Assembly: GCA_963849095.1 (NCBI GenBank)
Contig: CAWKGA010000005.1
Coordinates: forward strand, 62,001-126,000
Direction of reading: 5' to 3'
Length of the DNA: 64,000 nucleotides
From: JASHUC01 sp963849095
Lineage (GTDB): Bacteria; Pseudomonadota; Gammaproteobacteria; Steroidobacterales; Steroidobacteraceae
Part shown: positions 27,398 to 35,774 of the stretch, piece after piece
Position numbering within the stretch: position 1 is the stretch's first letter
Layout of the letters: each line of letters starts with the position of its first letter
Translations under genes and position numbers: made by a program
Notes under the pieces: model-generated
What the model was told of the DNA's origin: nothing
Databases searched by the model: none
What the model saw: only the letters and a program-made list of their open reading frames with translations

Positions 27398-28870
27398 ATG
27401 CAGGATCTGAAGGAAAAGACCATCCGCGGCGGGGCGGCGCGGTTGGGTTCGCAGGCGGTCAGCCTTTTGCTGCGCGTGGGTGTTCTCGTTGTGCTCGCGC
27501 GGCTGTTGGGCCCGAAGGATTACGGGTTAGTCGGCATGGTCACGGCATTCACCGGTGTGCTGACTTGGTTCCGCGATTTCGGGCTGTCCGCGGCCGCGGT
27601 GCAGCGTGCGGACATCACGAGGGATCAGCACTCGACCCTCTTCTGGATCAATGTCCTGCTCGGGGCGCTGCTGGCGCTCGTGACACTGGCGGCGGCACCG
27701 GCCATTGCCGCGTTCTACCACGAGCCTCGCCTGCTTTGGGTGGCGGCGGTGCTGGGGACGGCGTTCCTGTTCAACTCGGTGGGCATACAGCACTCCGCGC
27801 TATTGCAGCGGGAGATGCGCTTCACCGCCCTGGCGGCGATCAGCGCGCTGTCGCTGATCGTCGGCAGCGCGATCGCCATCGGCGCAGCCGCAATCGGCTA
27901 CGGATACTGGGCACTCGTCGCGTCGTCGGTGACAACCCCGCTTGTCGCCAGTATTGGCTTCTGGCTGGTGACAGGGTGGGTCCCAGGGCTGCCGCGCCGG
28001 CACGCCGGCATCCGCTCCATGATGCATTTCGGGGGCACGCTCACGCTGAACGGCATCGTCGCCTACATCGCCTACAACACGGACAAAGTGCTGATCGGGC
28101 GGTTCCTTGGCGTCGATGCTCTCGGCATCTACGGACGAGGCTTCCAGGTCGTCAACATTCCGACCGACAATCTGAATTCGGCGGTCGGCGAGGTGGCGTT
28201 CTCCGCGCTCTCCCGCCTGCAGAACGATCCCGCTCGTCTCAGAAGCTACTTCCTGAAGGGCTTTTCGTTCGTCCTCGGGCTGACCTTGCCGATCACGATC
28301 GCCTGCGCGCTTTTTGCCGACGACGTCGTGCTCGTCCTGTTAGGGCCGAAGTGGCAGGCCTCGACCGTGATTGTCCGTCTGCTGGCGCCGACGATCGCGG
28401 TGCTTGCCATCATTAACCCCATGGGATGGCTGATCTACTCACTCGGGCTGGTGCAGCGGAGCCTCAAGATTGCGCTGGTCTTCGCACCCATCATGATCCT
28501 GGGCTGCGTGTTGGGATTACCGTATGGCGCGACGGGCGTGGCGTTCGCCTACTCGGCGGTGATGGTGCTGTGGGTTGTTCCGCATGTCGCGTGGTGTGTG
28601 CGCGGCACGGCGGTTTCCCTTCGCGATGTCGCGGCGGCGGTGATCCGGCCACTGGCCTGCGGCATCGTGGCGGGAGCGGTCGGCTACGCCGTGCGGCTGA
28701 TGTGCGGCGACAACCTTCCGCCGTTGCTCAGACTCGTCCTGGAGAGCGGCGTGCTGGCCGTGACGTTCTTCGCTGTGCTGGTCTTCGTGGCTGGCCAGAA
28801 GGCGCTCTATGTCGATCTCCTGCGCGGGTTGAGCAGGGGAAGGCGAGCTCAGGACGGTGACCTTCAATAG
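27398..28870 (+). CDS. Lipid-linked oligosaccharide flippase (Wzx/MOP superfamily)
   Basis: 490 aa with about 12-14 transmembrane helices. The N-terminus GGAARLGSQAVSLLLRVGVL followed by ARLLGPKDYGLVGM is the typical start of the polysaccharide export (WzxC/MOP) family, and NTDKVLIGRFLG is the central conserved segment. It moves undecaprenyl-linked repeat units from the cytoplasmic to the periplasmic face for the polymerase/ligase encoded at 3.7-5.3 kb. It follows the cupin-CheR-like gene by 87 bp on the same strand. A very long open frame at 26200-28416 in another phase is only a GC-driven shadow. Confidence 0.9.
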   Translation: MQDLKEKTIRGGAARLGSQAVSLLLRVGVLVVLARLLGPKDYGLVGMVTAFTGVLTWFRDFGLSAAAVQRADITRDQHSTLFWINVLLGALLALVTLAAAPAIAAFYHEPRLLWVAAVLGTAFLFNSVGIQHSALLQREMRFTALAAISALSLIVGSAIAIGAAAIGYGYWALVASSVTTPLVASIGFWLVTGWVPGLPRRHAGIRSMMHFGGTLTLNGIVAYIAYNTDKVLIGRFLGVDALGIYGRGFQVVNIPTDNLNSAVGEVAFSALSRLQNDPARLRSYFLKGFSFVLGLTLPITIACALFADDVVLVLLGPKWQASTVIVRLLAPTIAVLAIINPMGWLIYSLGLVQRSLKIALVFAPIMILGCVLGLPYGATGVAFAYSAVMVLWVVPHVAWCVRGTAVSLRDVAAAVIRPLACGIVAGAVGYAVRLMCGDNLPPLLRLVLESGVLAVTFFAVLVFVAGQKALYVDLLRGLSRGRRAQDGDLQ

Positions 28871-28941
28871 AATTTATGAATATCGCATGCCCGCGAGCGC
28901 GGATCAGGGCGGCAGAACGCGGCTGAGACCGCACTACTCTA

Positions 28942-29163
28942 CTACTTCTTCGTGCGGCGTCCGCGGAGTACGGCCAGACCGCCGACGAGCAGTGTCAATG
29001 CACTGACTGCCCCCACGGCAGAGATTTCCGGTGCCGACACTGCCGTTGGCGGTGAGGAGGGATTCCCATGTGGGTTCGAGAGCCAAGGCGGAAGCGTCGT
29101 AAGCGCGTGCGCGGCACTGGTGGTCAGGAGCAACATGACCAGTATTTTTGCGAGCTTCAACAT
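28942..29163 (-). CDS. VPEID-CTERM-like sorting-signal peptide, probable exosortase E substrate
   Basis: 73 aa with a strong ribosome-binding site (GGGGAGAA, seven bases before ATG). Residues 1-20 are a signal peptide ending AAHA. Residues 44-48 read APEIS, a variant of the VPEID motif, followed by a hydrophobic helix (about 49-66) and a basic tail RGRRTKK. This tripartite C-terminus is what exosortases recognise. Only about 23 residues lie between the signal peptide and the motif, rich in Pro, Ser and Asn. The exosortase E/protease gene is directly upstream on the same strand (154-bp gap), which is the known arrangement for this sorting system. The peptide could be a secreted or anchored small effector or a scaffold; its job is unknown. 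Confidence 0.82.
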   Translation of the reverse strand: MLKLAKILVMLLLTTSAAHALTTLPPWLSNPHGNPSSPPTAVSAPEISAVGAVSALTLLVGGLAVLRGRRTKK

Positions 29164-29317
29164 CTTGTTCTCCCCTTATGATGCGCAAGTGCCTGCGCGG
29201 CACGGCGGCCATTTATAGGCGACCATGATAATCACCCTGCCGCAAAACGCCTACGGAAATTTGTGCGGCGCGATACATTGTTAAATCGCGCGGCAACGGT
29301 CCATCCCGCTGGACGAA

Positions 29318-30958
29318 CTACCACAACTGCCATGCCGGCCGCAGCAGGACGTACCCGGCAATCAGCGCATTGGTCGTGGCATGGGCGACAACGGCTTCGC
29401 CCAGCCGTCCTGTCCGAATCGCCAACGCACCATAAATCACGCCGGCAATGATGCCGGGCAGCCACATCGATCCATGGCCGACACCAAAGACGACCGAGCT
29501 CACGAGCAGGGCCCACCCTCCAACCTGGGCGAAGGGCACGCACTCGAAGTCCGCGGCTGCAATCCGGCGGAGCAGGTACCCCCGGTAGGCGAGCTCTTCG
29601 GCGATCGGCACGACGATGACGCTCGCTGCAATGCGGGAGACGATCCAGAGCGCGCGTAGCCCAGGCGACATCGCGGCCAAAGCGGCCGGCATCCCGCTCG
29701 AGGCCGTGAAGAACCGGGCACCGAAGATCCACACGGCAAAGATGCCTGCTCCGGCTGCAAGACCTCGCCAGCTGAAGTGCCAATCGAGACCGGACAATTT
29801 CGGCCAGCAGTACACGAGCGCAAGGGTTCCGGCGATCAGCCGTAACCCGTACCAGGTCTCAAAGCCGCTCGATGCCGCGAGGGAGACCATGCCGGACGCC
29901 AGGATGGCGAGAAACGGTAGCAGGTAAGCCGCTGTTCGATTGTCGGCGGCGAGTAGGGCCGGCTGGGCGGCCGTCCGGTTGAGCCAAGGGCTGCGCAGAC
30001 TGGCAAAGGCGATTCCCCCCGCCGCGCAGTTGAAGGCGATCCAGCCCGCCTGGGAGTGGAAGCCATACACGGCGACGCGAGGAAGGCCGACGTGGCCGAT
30101 GAGCATGAGTGCGACAATTCGGAATGTGTTAAGAACGAAGATGAGGACGAGTCCGACGGGAATCAGGAGCAATGCGCGTGGAAAGATGTATTCCCTGCGG
30201 AAGTACACGAGCCACGCGCAGCAAAACGCCAGCATCAGGCCTGCGCCCTCCAGTCCTGAGCACTCGTCGGAGACCTGCACCGCAAAGCGGCTGGTGGACA
30301 GGATCAAACTCGCCGGATCGGCATGGAGCGTAGGGATGAGGGGGGTTAACACAGACCGTACGAGATCGAACGTTACGGCCGCCGTCGGCCTCCACAGCTG
30401 CTGACTCCACTGCATCGCGCAAGTGGCCGTGGCCGCTGCGGCCGCGGCGTAAGGCCATAGCGAGCCCATAGCCTTGGCGCTGCGTGCCCATACAAACCAA
30501 GGTGCCATGGAAGCGAGGAGGACGAGCGTGGCAGCCGACGCGAACGCGACCCACAAGGCGACTAGCACGACGAACGGGAGGGGAGCCCCGCGGCTGCCGT
30601 ACAAGAAATACGAAAGGGGTACCAGCGGCAAGACGAGCGCGAGATGCCACAGTAGCCTGGACAGGCTGAGCGGCCACTCACGGGCAGCCGAATTGATTTG
30701 CCCGAGCCGCTCGTCATCGCGGACGTAAGCGAACAGTGCCAGCAGCGCCGCAAGAGTCACCGCGAAGCGGAATCCCCAGTGCTGTGCGATCCGCACTGCA
30801 GCACCGAGGCCCTGCGCCCTCTGCGCGCTATCGAAATCGACGAGGAGATTGAGCAGAGACTTCTCGATGAACAAGACGAGCGCGACGACTGCCGCGCGCG
30901 TGGCGAGGCTCATGCGTACGCCTAATCGAGGAAGCGCCTTCGAGGCCGCGATGCCCAT
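29318..30958 (-). CDS. xrtE: Exosortase E / CPBP intramembrane protease fusion
   Basis: 546 aa polytopic membrane protein. The N-terminal exosortase part has Cys233 in SDECSGLEG, Arg280 in NTFRIVALM and His301 in GFHSQAGW, the expected catalytic Cys-Arg-His set. The C-terminal part is a CAAX/CPBP glutamic-type protease with EELAYRG (Glu454/Glu455, Arg459), FGVGHGSMW (His495) and AHATTN (His526, Asn530). This exact fusion is the hallmark of the exosortase E/VPEID-CTERM system: the transpeptidase-like half cuts at the sorting motif, the role of the fused protease half is not known to me. The substrate gene is just downstream. ATG 30958 was used; an internal ATG at 30913 (MSLATRAAV) is possible. 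Confidence 0.92.
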   Translation of the reverse strand: MGIAASKALPRLGVRMSLATRAAVVALVLFIEKSLLNLLVDFDSAQRAQGLGAAVRIAQHWGFRFAVTLAALLALFAYVRDDERLGQINSAAREWPLSLSRLLWHLALVLPLVPLSYFLYGSRGAPLPFVVLVALWVAFASAATLVLLASMAPWFVWARSAKAMGSLWPYAAAAAATATCAMQWSQQLWRPTAAVTFDLVRSVLTPLIPTLHADPASLILSTSRFAVQVSDECSGLEGAGLMLAFCCAWLVYFRREYIFPRALLLIPVGLVLIFVLNTFRIVALMLIGHVGLPRVAVYGFHSQAGWIAFNCAAGGIAFASLRSPWLNRTAAQPALLAADNRTAAYLLPFLAILASGMVSLAASSGFETWYGLRLIAGTLALVYCWPKLSGLDWHFSWRGLAAGAGIFAVWIFGARFFTASSGMPAALAAMSPGLRALWIVSRIAASVIVVPIAEELAYRGYLLRRIAAADFECVPFAQVGGWALLVSSVVFGVGHGSMWLPGIIAGVIYGALAIRTGRLGEAVVAHATTNALIAGYVLLRPAWQLW

Positions 30959-31160
30959 GCTCGAAAGTGTACCGGCTCCGGCCGGTCCTCCGAGTCCAAC
31001 CGAGGACCGTTGCGAACGAGCTCAGCCGGCGGGGTACTACGTTATTTCAGACTAACTCATTGATTTAGGTGTAAAATCCCTCATCGCCGATCACCGGCGA
31101 GCTGCGACCACGCCTGGGGAGCGCGGTATCTCCTCGGCAACCCCCGCGCGCCGCAGCCCC

Positions 31161-32507
31161 TCAGCGCTGCTTGAATTCCTCGGGCGTCAGCTGGTGGCGC
31201 GCGAGCAGCTTGTAGAAGTCGGTGCGGTTGCGCTTGGCGAGCCGGGCGGCCTGACTCACGTTGCCGCCGGTGATCTGCAGGATCTGCGAGAGGTAGCTGC
31301 GCGTGAACTCGTCGCGTGCCTCGTCGAAGGAGGGCAGCCGTCCGGGCGCGCCGCCGAGGGATTGCTGCACCAGCTCGACGGGAATGATGGGCGTCTGCGA
31401 GAGCGCCACGTTCTGGCGCACGACGTTCTGCAGCTGGCGGATGTTGCCGGGCCAGTCCGCCGTCGCGAGGAGCTCGACCGCCTCCGGCGCGTAGATCTTG
31501 CGCACGCCGCTCTCCTGTGCGATCTGCGCGAGGAAGTGCCCGACGAGCAGCGGGATGTCCTCGCGCCGCCGATGAAGCGGCGGCATCTCGATGTGAACCA
31601 CGTTCAGACGGTAGTACAGGTCCTCGCGGAACTCGCCGGCGCTCATGAGCTGCTGCAGGTCGCGGTGCGTCGCGGAGATGACGCGGACGTTCACGGCGAT
31701 GGCGTCCGTGCTGCCGACCGGACGGATGACGTTCTCCTGCAGCACTCTCAGGAGCTTCACCTGCAGCCGGATCGGCATGTCGCCGATCTCATCGAGCATC
31801 AGGGTGCCGCTGTCGGCCGCCTGGAACAGGCCGCGGTGCGCGCGCATGGCGCCGGTGAACGAGCCCTTCTCGTGGCCGAAGAGCTCCGACTCGAGCAGGT
31901 TCTCGGCCATGGCGCTGCAGTTGATCGCGACGAAGGGCTTGTTCCGGCGCGGGCTCGCCTGATGGATGGCGCGGGCGAGGATCTCCTTGCCCGTGCCGCT
32001 CTCACCGGTGATGAGCACGCGTGCGTCGGTTCCCGCGACCATGTGTGCCTGCGCGAGCTTCTCCTCCATGACGGCGCTGCGCGTGATGATCTCCGCCCGC
32101 CAGTCCTCATCCGAGGTGCCGAATCCGGAGATGCGCAGCGCCTTCTGCACCTGATCGAGGAGCTCCTGCTTGTCGACCGGCTTGGTGAGGAAGCCGAACG
32201 CGCCCATCTGGGTCGCTTGCACCGCATCGGGGATGGTGCCGTGAGCGGTGAGGATGATCACCTTGAGGCCGGGCCACCGATGCTGCAGCTCCTTCAGCAG
32301 GCCGATGCCGTCCATCTGGTCCATGCGCAGGTCCGTGATGACCAGGTCCGGCCGGAAGCGGCTCGCCGCGGCGAGCGCCTGCACGCCGCTCTCGACAGCT
32401 TCCACATCGAAGCTCTCCGCGCGCAGTCGAATGGTGAGCAGGCGCAGCAGCCCGGGATCGTCGTCGACCACGAGGATGCGTGCCTTGCGGATGCCGTTCT
32501 GGTTCAC
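31161..32507 (-). CDS. glrR: Sigma-54-dependent response regulator GlrR/QseF
   Basis: 448 aa NtrC-family activator. Receiver domain residues 1-125 with phosphoacceptor Asp59 (VITDLRM); AAA+ domain about 140-380 with Walker A GESGTGKE at 168-175; sigma-54 contact loop at 215-220; C-terminal Fis-type helix-turn-helix (GGNVSQAARLAKRNRTDFY). The contact loop reads GSFTGA where most family members have GAFTGA. With the adjacent kinase and lipoprotein it forms the envelope-stress system that in enterobacteria activates sigma-54 promoters such as glmY. It overlaps the lipoprotein gene by 4 bp. Confidence 0.92.
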   Translation of the reverse strand: MNQNGIRKARILVVDDDPGLLRLLTIRLRAESFDVEAVESGVQALAAASRFRPDLVITDLRMDQMDGIGLLKELQHRWPGLKVIILTAHGTIPDAVQATQMGAFGFLTKPVDKQELLDQVQKALRISGFGTSDEDWRAEIITRSAVMEEKLAQAHMVAGTDARVLITGESGTGKEILARAIHQASPRRNKPFVAINCSAMAENLLESELFGHEKGSFTGAMRAHRGLFQAADSGTLMLDEIGDMPIRLQVKLLRVLQENVIRPVGSTDAIAVNVRVISATHRDLQQLMSAGEFREDLYYRLNVVHIEMPPLHRRREDIPLLVGHFLAQIAQESGVRKIYAPEAVELLATADWPGNIRQLQNVVRQNVALSQTPIIPVELVQQSLGGAPGRLPSFDEARDEFTRSYLSQILQITGGNVSQAARLAKRNRTDFYKLLARHQLTPEEFKQR

Positions 32508-33178
32508 TGGGTGGGTCCTTGCGTACTGGGTTTGCGCCGATTGAGGGAGCGCTCGATGTTCGCGATCGCATTGAGCTTCTCCTGGGTCTGGTCGAGCTCC
32601 TTGCGCAGACGCGCGTTCTCCTCCGTCTCGGCTTGCAGCCGCTTGCTGGCGGCCGCCATCAGCTCGCGGTCGTTGCTGGCCGCGGCGAGCTGCAGGCGCT
32701 GATTCTCGGCGGCGAGAGCGAGTTGCTGCTCGACATCCTCGAGCAGCAATGCTGCGAGGGCGCGTTCCGAGGGCATCAGGGACAGGGGAGAGGTCATCAG
32801 GTTGCGCAGCAGCTGCTGGGCGCGAGCCGCGTCGAAGCCGGGCTGTCCCGGAGCGGCGAGCACGAGAGCGTACTGAAGCTCTCCGCTCGGGGCCGTCGGA
32901 GCCCTGTCGTAGTCTTGCTTCGCCGAAGCGAGGATCCGGGCCTGCTCGGCGGGAGCGGCCTCGAGCAGGCGCTGCACGTCCTCCAGGCGCGTTGCGAGCC
33001 GGAGCGCGGCGGTGACCGCGGGATCGGCCGGAGGCGGGGTGGCCGCCTTGCCGGGCGCCGCGAGCCCGCCCATTCCCACGCAGCCGCCGAGCATCGCGGT
33101 CGCGACGAGCGCCAGGGCCGCGGCGACGGCCTCCTCAAGCCGCGTGCGCACGGTCTCGCGGGCGGGCTTGAGCCGCAT
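32504..33178 (-). CDS. QseG-like lipoprotein of the GlrK/GlrR system
   Basis: 224 aa from ATG 33178 (a longer frame runs deep into the kinase gene and is rejected). A basic N-terminus and hydrophobic stretch end in lipobox MLGGC with Cys33, so the mature protein is lipid-anchored. The C-terminal half (about 140-215) is predicted coiled coil with Glu/Leu/Gln heptads. Its place between kinase and regulator genes (44-bp overlap with the kinase, 4-bp overlap with glrR) matches E. coli glrK-qseG-glrR, where QseG is an outer-membrane lipoprotein that talks to the kinase. Sequence similarity to QseG was not directly tested, so the name rests on order and architecture. Confidence 0.75.
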   Translation of the reverse strand: MRLKPARETVRTRLEEAVAAALALVATAMLGGCVGMGGLAAPGKAATPPPADPAVTAALRLATRLEDVQRLLEAAPAEQARILASAKQDYDRAPTAPSGELQYALVLAAPGQPGFDAARAQQLLRNLMTSPLSLMPSERALAALLLEDVEQQLALAAENQRLQLAAASNDRELMAAASKRLQAETEENARLRKELDQTQEKLNAIANIERSLNRRKPSTQGPTQ

Positions 33179-34655
33179 CGCCAGGTTTGGTGTGGGGCAT
33201 GGTGATTCTGAAATGCGCGCCCGAGTACTCCCCGTCCACGATCTGGATGGTGCCGCCGTGCGCCGTGACGAATTCCATGACGACGGAGAGGCCGATTCCG
33301 GTGCCCTTGACGCTGGCACCCTTCGCCGCCTTGCCGATATAGAAGGCCTCGAAGACATGCGGCCGCTCGTCGGGGGGGACCCCCGGACCGCTGTCCGCAA
33401 CGTCCAGGATCAGCTGGCCGTTCGTCGTGTGCGCCCCCATGTGAATGGTCCCACCCTTCGGCGAGTATTTGATGGCATTCGACAGCAAGTTGTCCAGGAT
33501 CAGGCGCAGCTTCCCGCGGTCCGCGATCAGGATCACATCCTCGATCTTCACGTCGAGCCGCGCGCGCTGGCTGAGCAGGGTCAGCTGCTGGCTCTCGAGC
33601 ACCTGCTTGATGAGCGGACGTAGCCTGAACTCGCTGGTCTCGAGCCCGACGCTGTTCGTCTGCCACGCGCTGAAGGAGAGTAGATTCTCGATCATTCTCT
33701 GAAGTTTCAAGCTGTTCTCGCGCAAGATGCCGGCGACCTCTCGCTGGCTGCCGTCGAGCTCCCCGACGGCCCCGTCGATCAAGAGCTCGGTGCCCTCGCG
33801 GATATTGGCGAGAGGGGTCTTCAGCTCATGCGACATGTGTCGCAGAAAGCGGCTGCGCTCCTGCGCGTGATCGAGCAGCCGGGCGCGCAGCCACTCGAGC
33901 TGCCTTCCGAGCCGCTCGAGGTCGGTCGGCCCCGTCACCGCGATGGCGTGGGAGTAGTTACCCGCGCCGAGCTCGCTGATCGCCCGGTCGATGTGCCCGA
34001 GCGGCCGTCCGATCCACAGCGTCAACACGAGGATCGCGATGAGGGTGACCGGCAGGAGCAGTGCGGACTGCCAGAACAGACCCCGCTGCGCCGCGAGCGT
34101 TCGGCGCTGGATCCCGGCGACCTGGGCGTCGATCTCGGCCTCGCTCTGCTGGGCGACGCGGTCCGCGAGGGTTCCGAGCTCCGTGAAGCGCTGGGCGAGG
34201 TCGTCGGGGGCGACCCCGGCCTTCGGGTCGGCGGCTGCGCCAGCGGCTGCGCCAGCGGCTGGAGGGGGGGCGGCGAGCAGCGTGTTGCTGATCGTCCCCT
34301 GGAGCTTGCCGAGCGTATCGAGCGCCTGCAGGGCCGGCTTCGACCTCAGCTGCTCGGCGAGGTTGCGCCGGGTGTCGGTGAGCTGGGCGTCCTGGGTGCG
34401 GTAGACGTCGAGGAGCTTCTGATCCGCGAGCACCTGGTAGAGCCGGGCGGTGCGGTCGAGCGAGTCGATCTGGGACTTCAAATCCTGGCTCGACCGCGCC
34501 GTGCTCACGCCTTCCACCACGAGCTCGCGGCTGGTGTCGGCGAGCCGGCGCATCTGCAGCGCAGCATTGAGGATCGCGACGAGCAGCGGTACCGCGATGA
34601 CGGCGAGGCCGAGGAGCATCAGGCTGCTCAAGGACTTGGGGCGTAACCAGCGCAT
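33135..34655 (-). CDS. glrK: HAMP-containing sensor histidine kinase GlrK/QseE
   Basis: 506 aa. Transmembrane helices at about 10-30 and 194-214 enclose a periplasmic helical domain; HAMP follows. The H-box is FLRHMSHELKTPLANI with His276. DNLLSNAIKYSPKGG is the N-box, DSGPGVP and GTGIGLSVV the ATP-lid region. The periplasmic domain contains an Ala/Gly-rich linker (about 132-143) encoded by a short tandem repeat near 34240. It signals to GlrR two genes downstream. The translation start MRWLRPKSL is close to a TACAAT box (34664-34669, minus strand), a possible -10 element. Confidence 0.9.
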   Translation of the reverse strand: MRWLRPKSLSSLMLLGLAVIAVPLLVAILNAALQMRRLADTSRELVVEGVSTARSSQDLKSQIDSLDRTARLYQVLADQKLLDVYRTQDAQLTDTRRNLAEQLRSKPALQALDTLGKLQGTISNTLLAAPPPAAGAAAGAAADPKAGVAPDDLAQRFTELGTLADRVAQQSEAEIDAQVAGIQRRTLAAQRGLFWQSALLLPVTLIAILVLTLWIGRPLGHIDRAISELGAGNYSHAIAVTGPTDLERLGRQLEWLRARLLDHAQERSRFLRHMSHELKTPLANIREGTELLIDGAVGELDGSQREVAGILRENSLKLQRMIENLLSFSAWQTNSVGLETSEFRLRPLIKQVLESQQLTLLSQRARLDVKIEDVILIADRGKLRLILDNLLSNAIKYSPKGGTIHMGAHTTNGQLILDVADSGPGVPPDERPHVFEAFYIGKAAKGASVKGTGIGLSVVMEFVTAHGGTIQIVDGEYSGAHFRITMPHTKPGDAAQARPRDRAHAA

Positions 34656-34722
34656 GGGAGCCTATTGTACGCCCCGGGGCGAGGACGACGGCCCGTGTCA
34701 GGCCCGGGTCAGGTCGAGCCCC

Positions 34723-35715
34723 TCACCAGGGCTCCCGCAGCAGTTGCTCCTCCCATTTGAGTGAGGAGCGCACGATGGTGTCGAGATCATCGAGACGCGG
34801 GCGCCACCCGAGGGTCTCGCGGATTTGATGAGCGCGCGCGACCAGCACCGTCGGATCGCCCTCGCGCCGCGGCTCCTCGCGGATGTCGAGCCGCCGGCCC
34901 GAGACGCGCTCGACGCTCGCGAGAACCTCGCGGACGCTGTAGCCGTGTCCGTAGCCGCAGTTGAGCACCGTGGAGGCGCCATTGCGGCGCAGGTAGTCGA
35001 GCGCGTTCAGGTGGGCCCGCGCCAGGTCCTCGACGTGAATGTAATCGCGGATGCCGGTGCCGTCGGCCGTCGGGTAGTCCGAGCCGAAGACGCTCACGTG
35101 CGTGCGCTTGCCGACGGCGGCCTCGCAGGCGACCTTGATCAGCAGCGTGGCATGCGGCGTCGACTGACCGATGCGTCCGCTCGTGTCGGAGCCCGCCACG
35201 TTGAAGTAACGCAGCGCGACGTACCGCATGTCGCTCGCCGCGGCGGCGTCGCGCAGCATCCACTCGGACATCAGCTTGGAGGTGCCGTACGGGTTGATCG
35301 GCGCGGTCGCCGTGGTCTCCTCGGCCTCACCGTCGCGCGGTGTGCCGTACACTGCGGCCGTGGAGGAGAACACGAAGTAACGCACCCCGCCTTCCAGGCA
35401 GCACTCGAGGAGGCTGCGCATGGCGCAGGTGTTGTTGCCGTAGTACTTGAGCGGCTCGCGCACCGATTCGGGCACGATGGTGTGGGCGGCGAAGTGCAGC
35501 ACCGTCTCGACGCCATGCGCACGGAGGACCTGGAGCATCGCCTTGCGGTCGCCCACGTCGGCGACGACGAGCGGCGCATCGAGCACGGCCTGGCGGAAGC
35601 CCCGCGAGAGATTGTCGACGACGACCACTTTCTCACCGCGCGCGCGCAGCTGCAGAAGCACGTGGCTGCCGATGTAGCCGGCTCCGCCGGTCACAAGTAG
35701 AGTGCCGTGGCTCAT
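34723..35715 (-). CDS. galE: UDP-glucose 4-epimerase
   Basis: 330 aa extended SDR. N-terminal VTGGAGYIGSHVL binds NAD; VVVDNLSRG is the canonical GalE segment; FAAHTIVPESV, FSSTAAVYG and YGTSK give the Ser/Tyr/Lys catalytic triad; RYFNVAGSD follows. It interconverts UDP-glucose and UDP-galactose in the cytoplasm, feeding galactose-containing glycans. Length is normal for GalE. It is divergent from srkA with only 59 bp between starts, so their promoters must overlap. It is separated from the glrK start by 67 bp on the same strand, so it is upstream of, and may read into, the two-component operon. Confidence 0.92.
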   Translation of the reverse strand: MSHGTLLVTGGAGYIGSHVLLQLRARGEKVVVVDNLSRGFRQAVLDAPLVVADVGDRKAMLQVLRAHGVETVLHFAAHTIVPESVREPLKYYGNNTCAMRSLLECCLEGGVRYFVFSSTAAVYGTPRDGEAEETTATAPINPYGTSKLMSEWMLRDAAAASDMRYVALRYFNVAGSDTSGRIGQSTPHATLLIKVACEAAVGKRTHVSVFGSDYPTADGTGIRDYIHVEDLARAHLNALDYLRRNGASTVLNCGYGHGYSVREVLASVERVSGRRLDIREEPRREGDPTVLVARAHQIRETLGWRPRLDDLDTIVRSSLKWEEQLLREPW

Positions 35716-35774
35716 GAGGTTCCGAGGGTTGCTGGTCAGGGGAAGGCATCATAAACAAACGGCGCGAGCGGAAT

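Noticed and set aside
26200..28416. 738-codon open frame on the plus strand
   Set aside because: Overlaps the cupin-CheR and flippase genes in another phase, is Arg/Gly-rich with no recognisable motif; an effect of high GC.
31040..31090. tRNA-like or attachment-site-like AT-rich patch upstream of the exosortase gene
   Set aside because: GTGTAAAATCCC only loosely recalls a T-loop; no cloverleaf, integrase or repeat is present.
31194..32702. 502-codon open frame opposite glrR
   Set aside because: Mirrors the glrR coding frame; Arg/Leu/Glu-rich without any fold signal.
34230..34265. Short tandem repeat of a 12-bp unit in the glrK gene
   Set aside because: About two and a half units coding an Ala/Gly linker in frame; ordinary low complexity.
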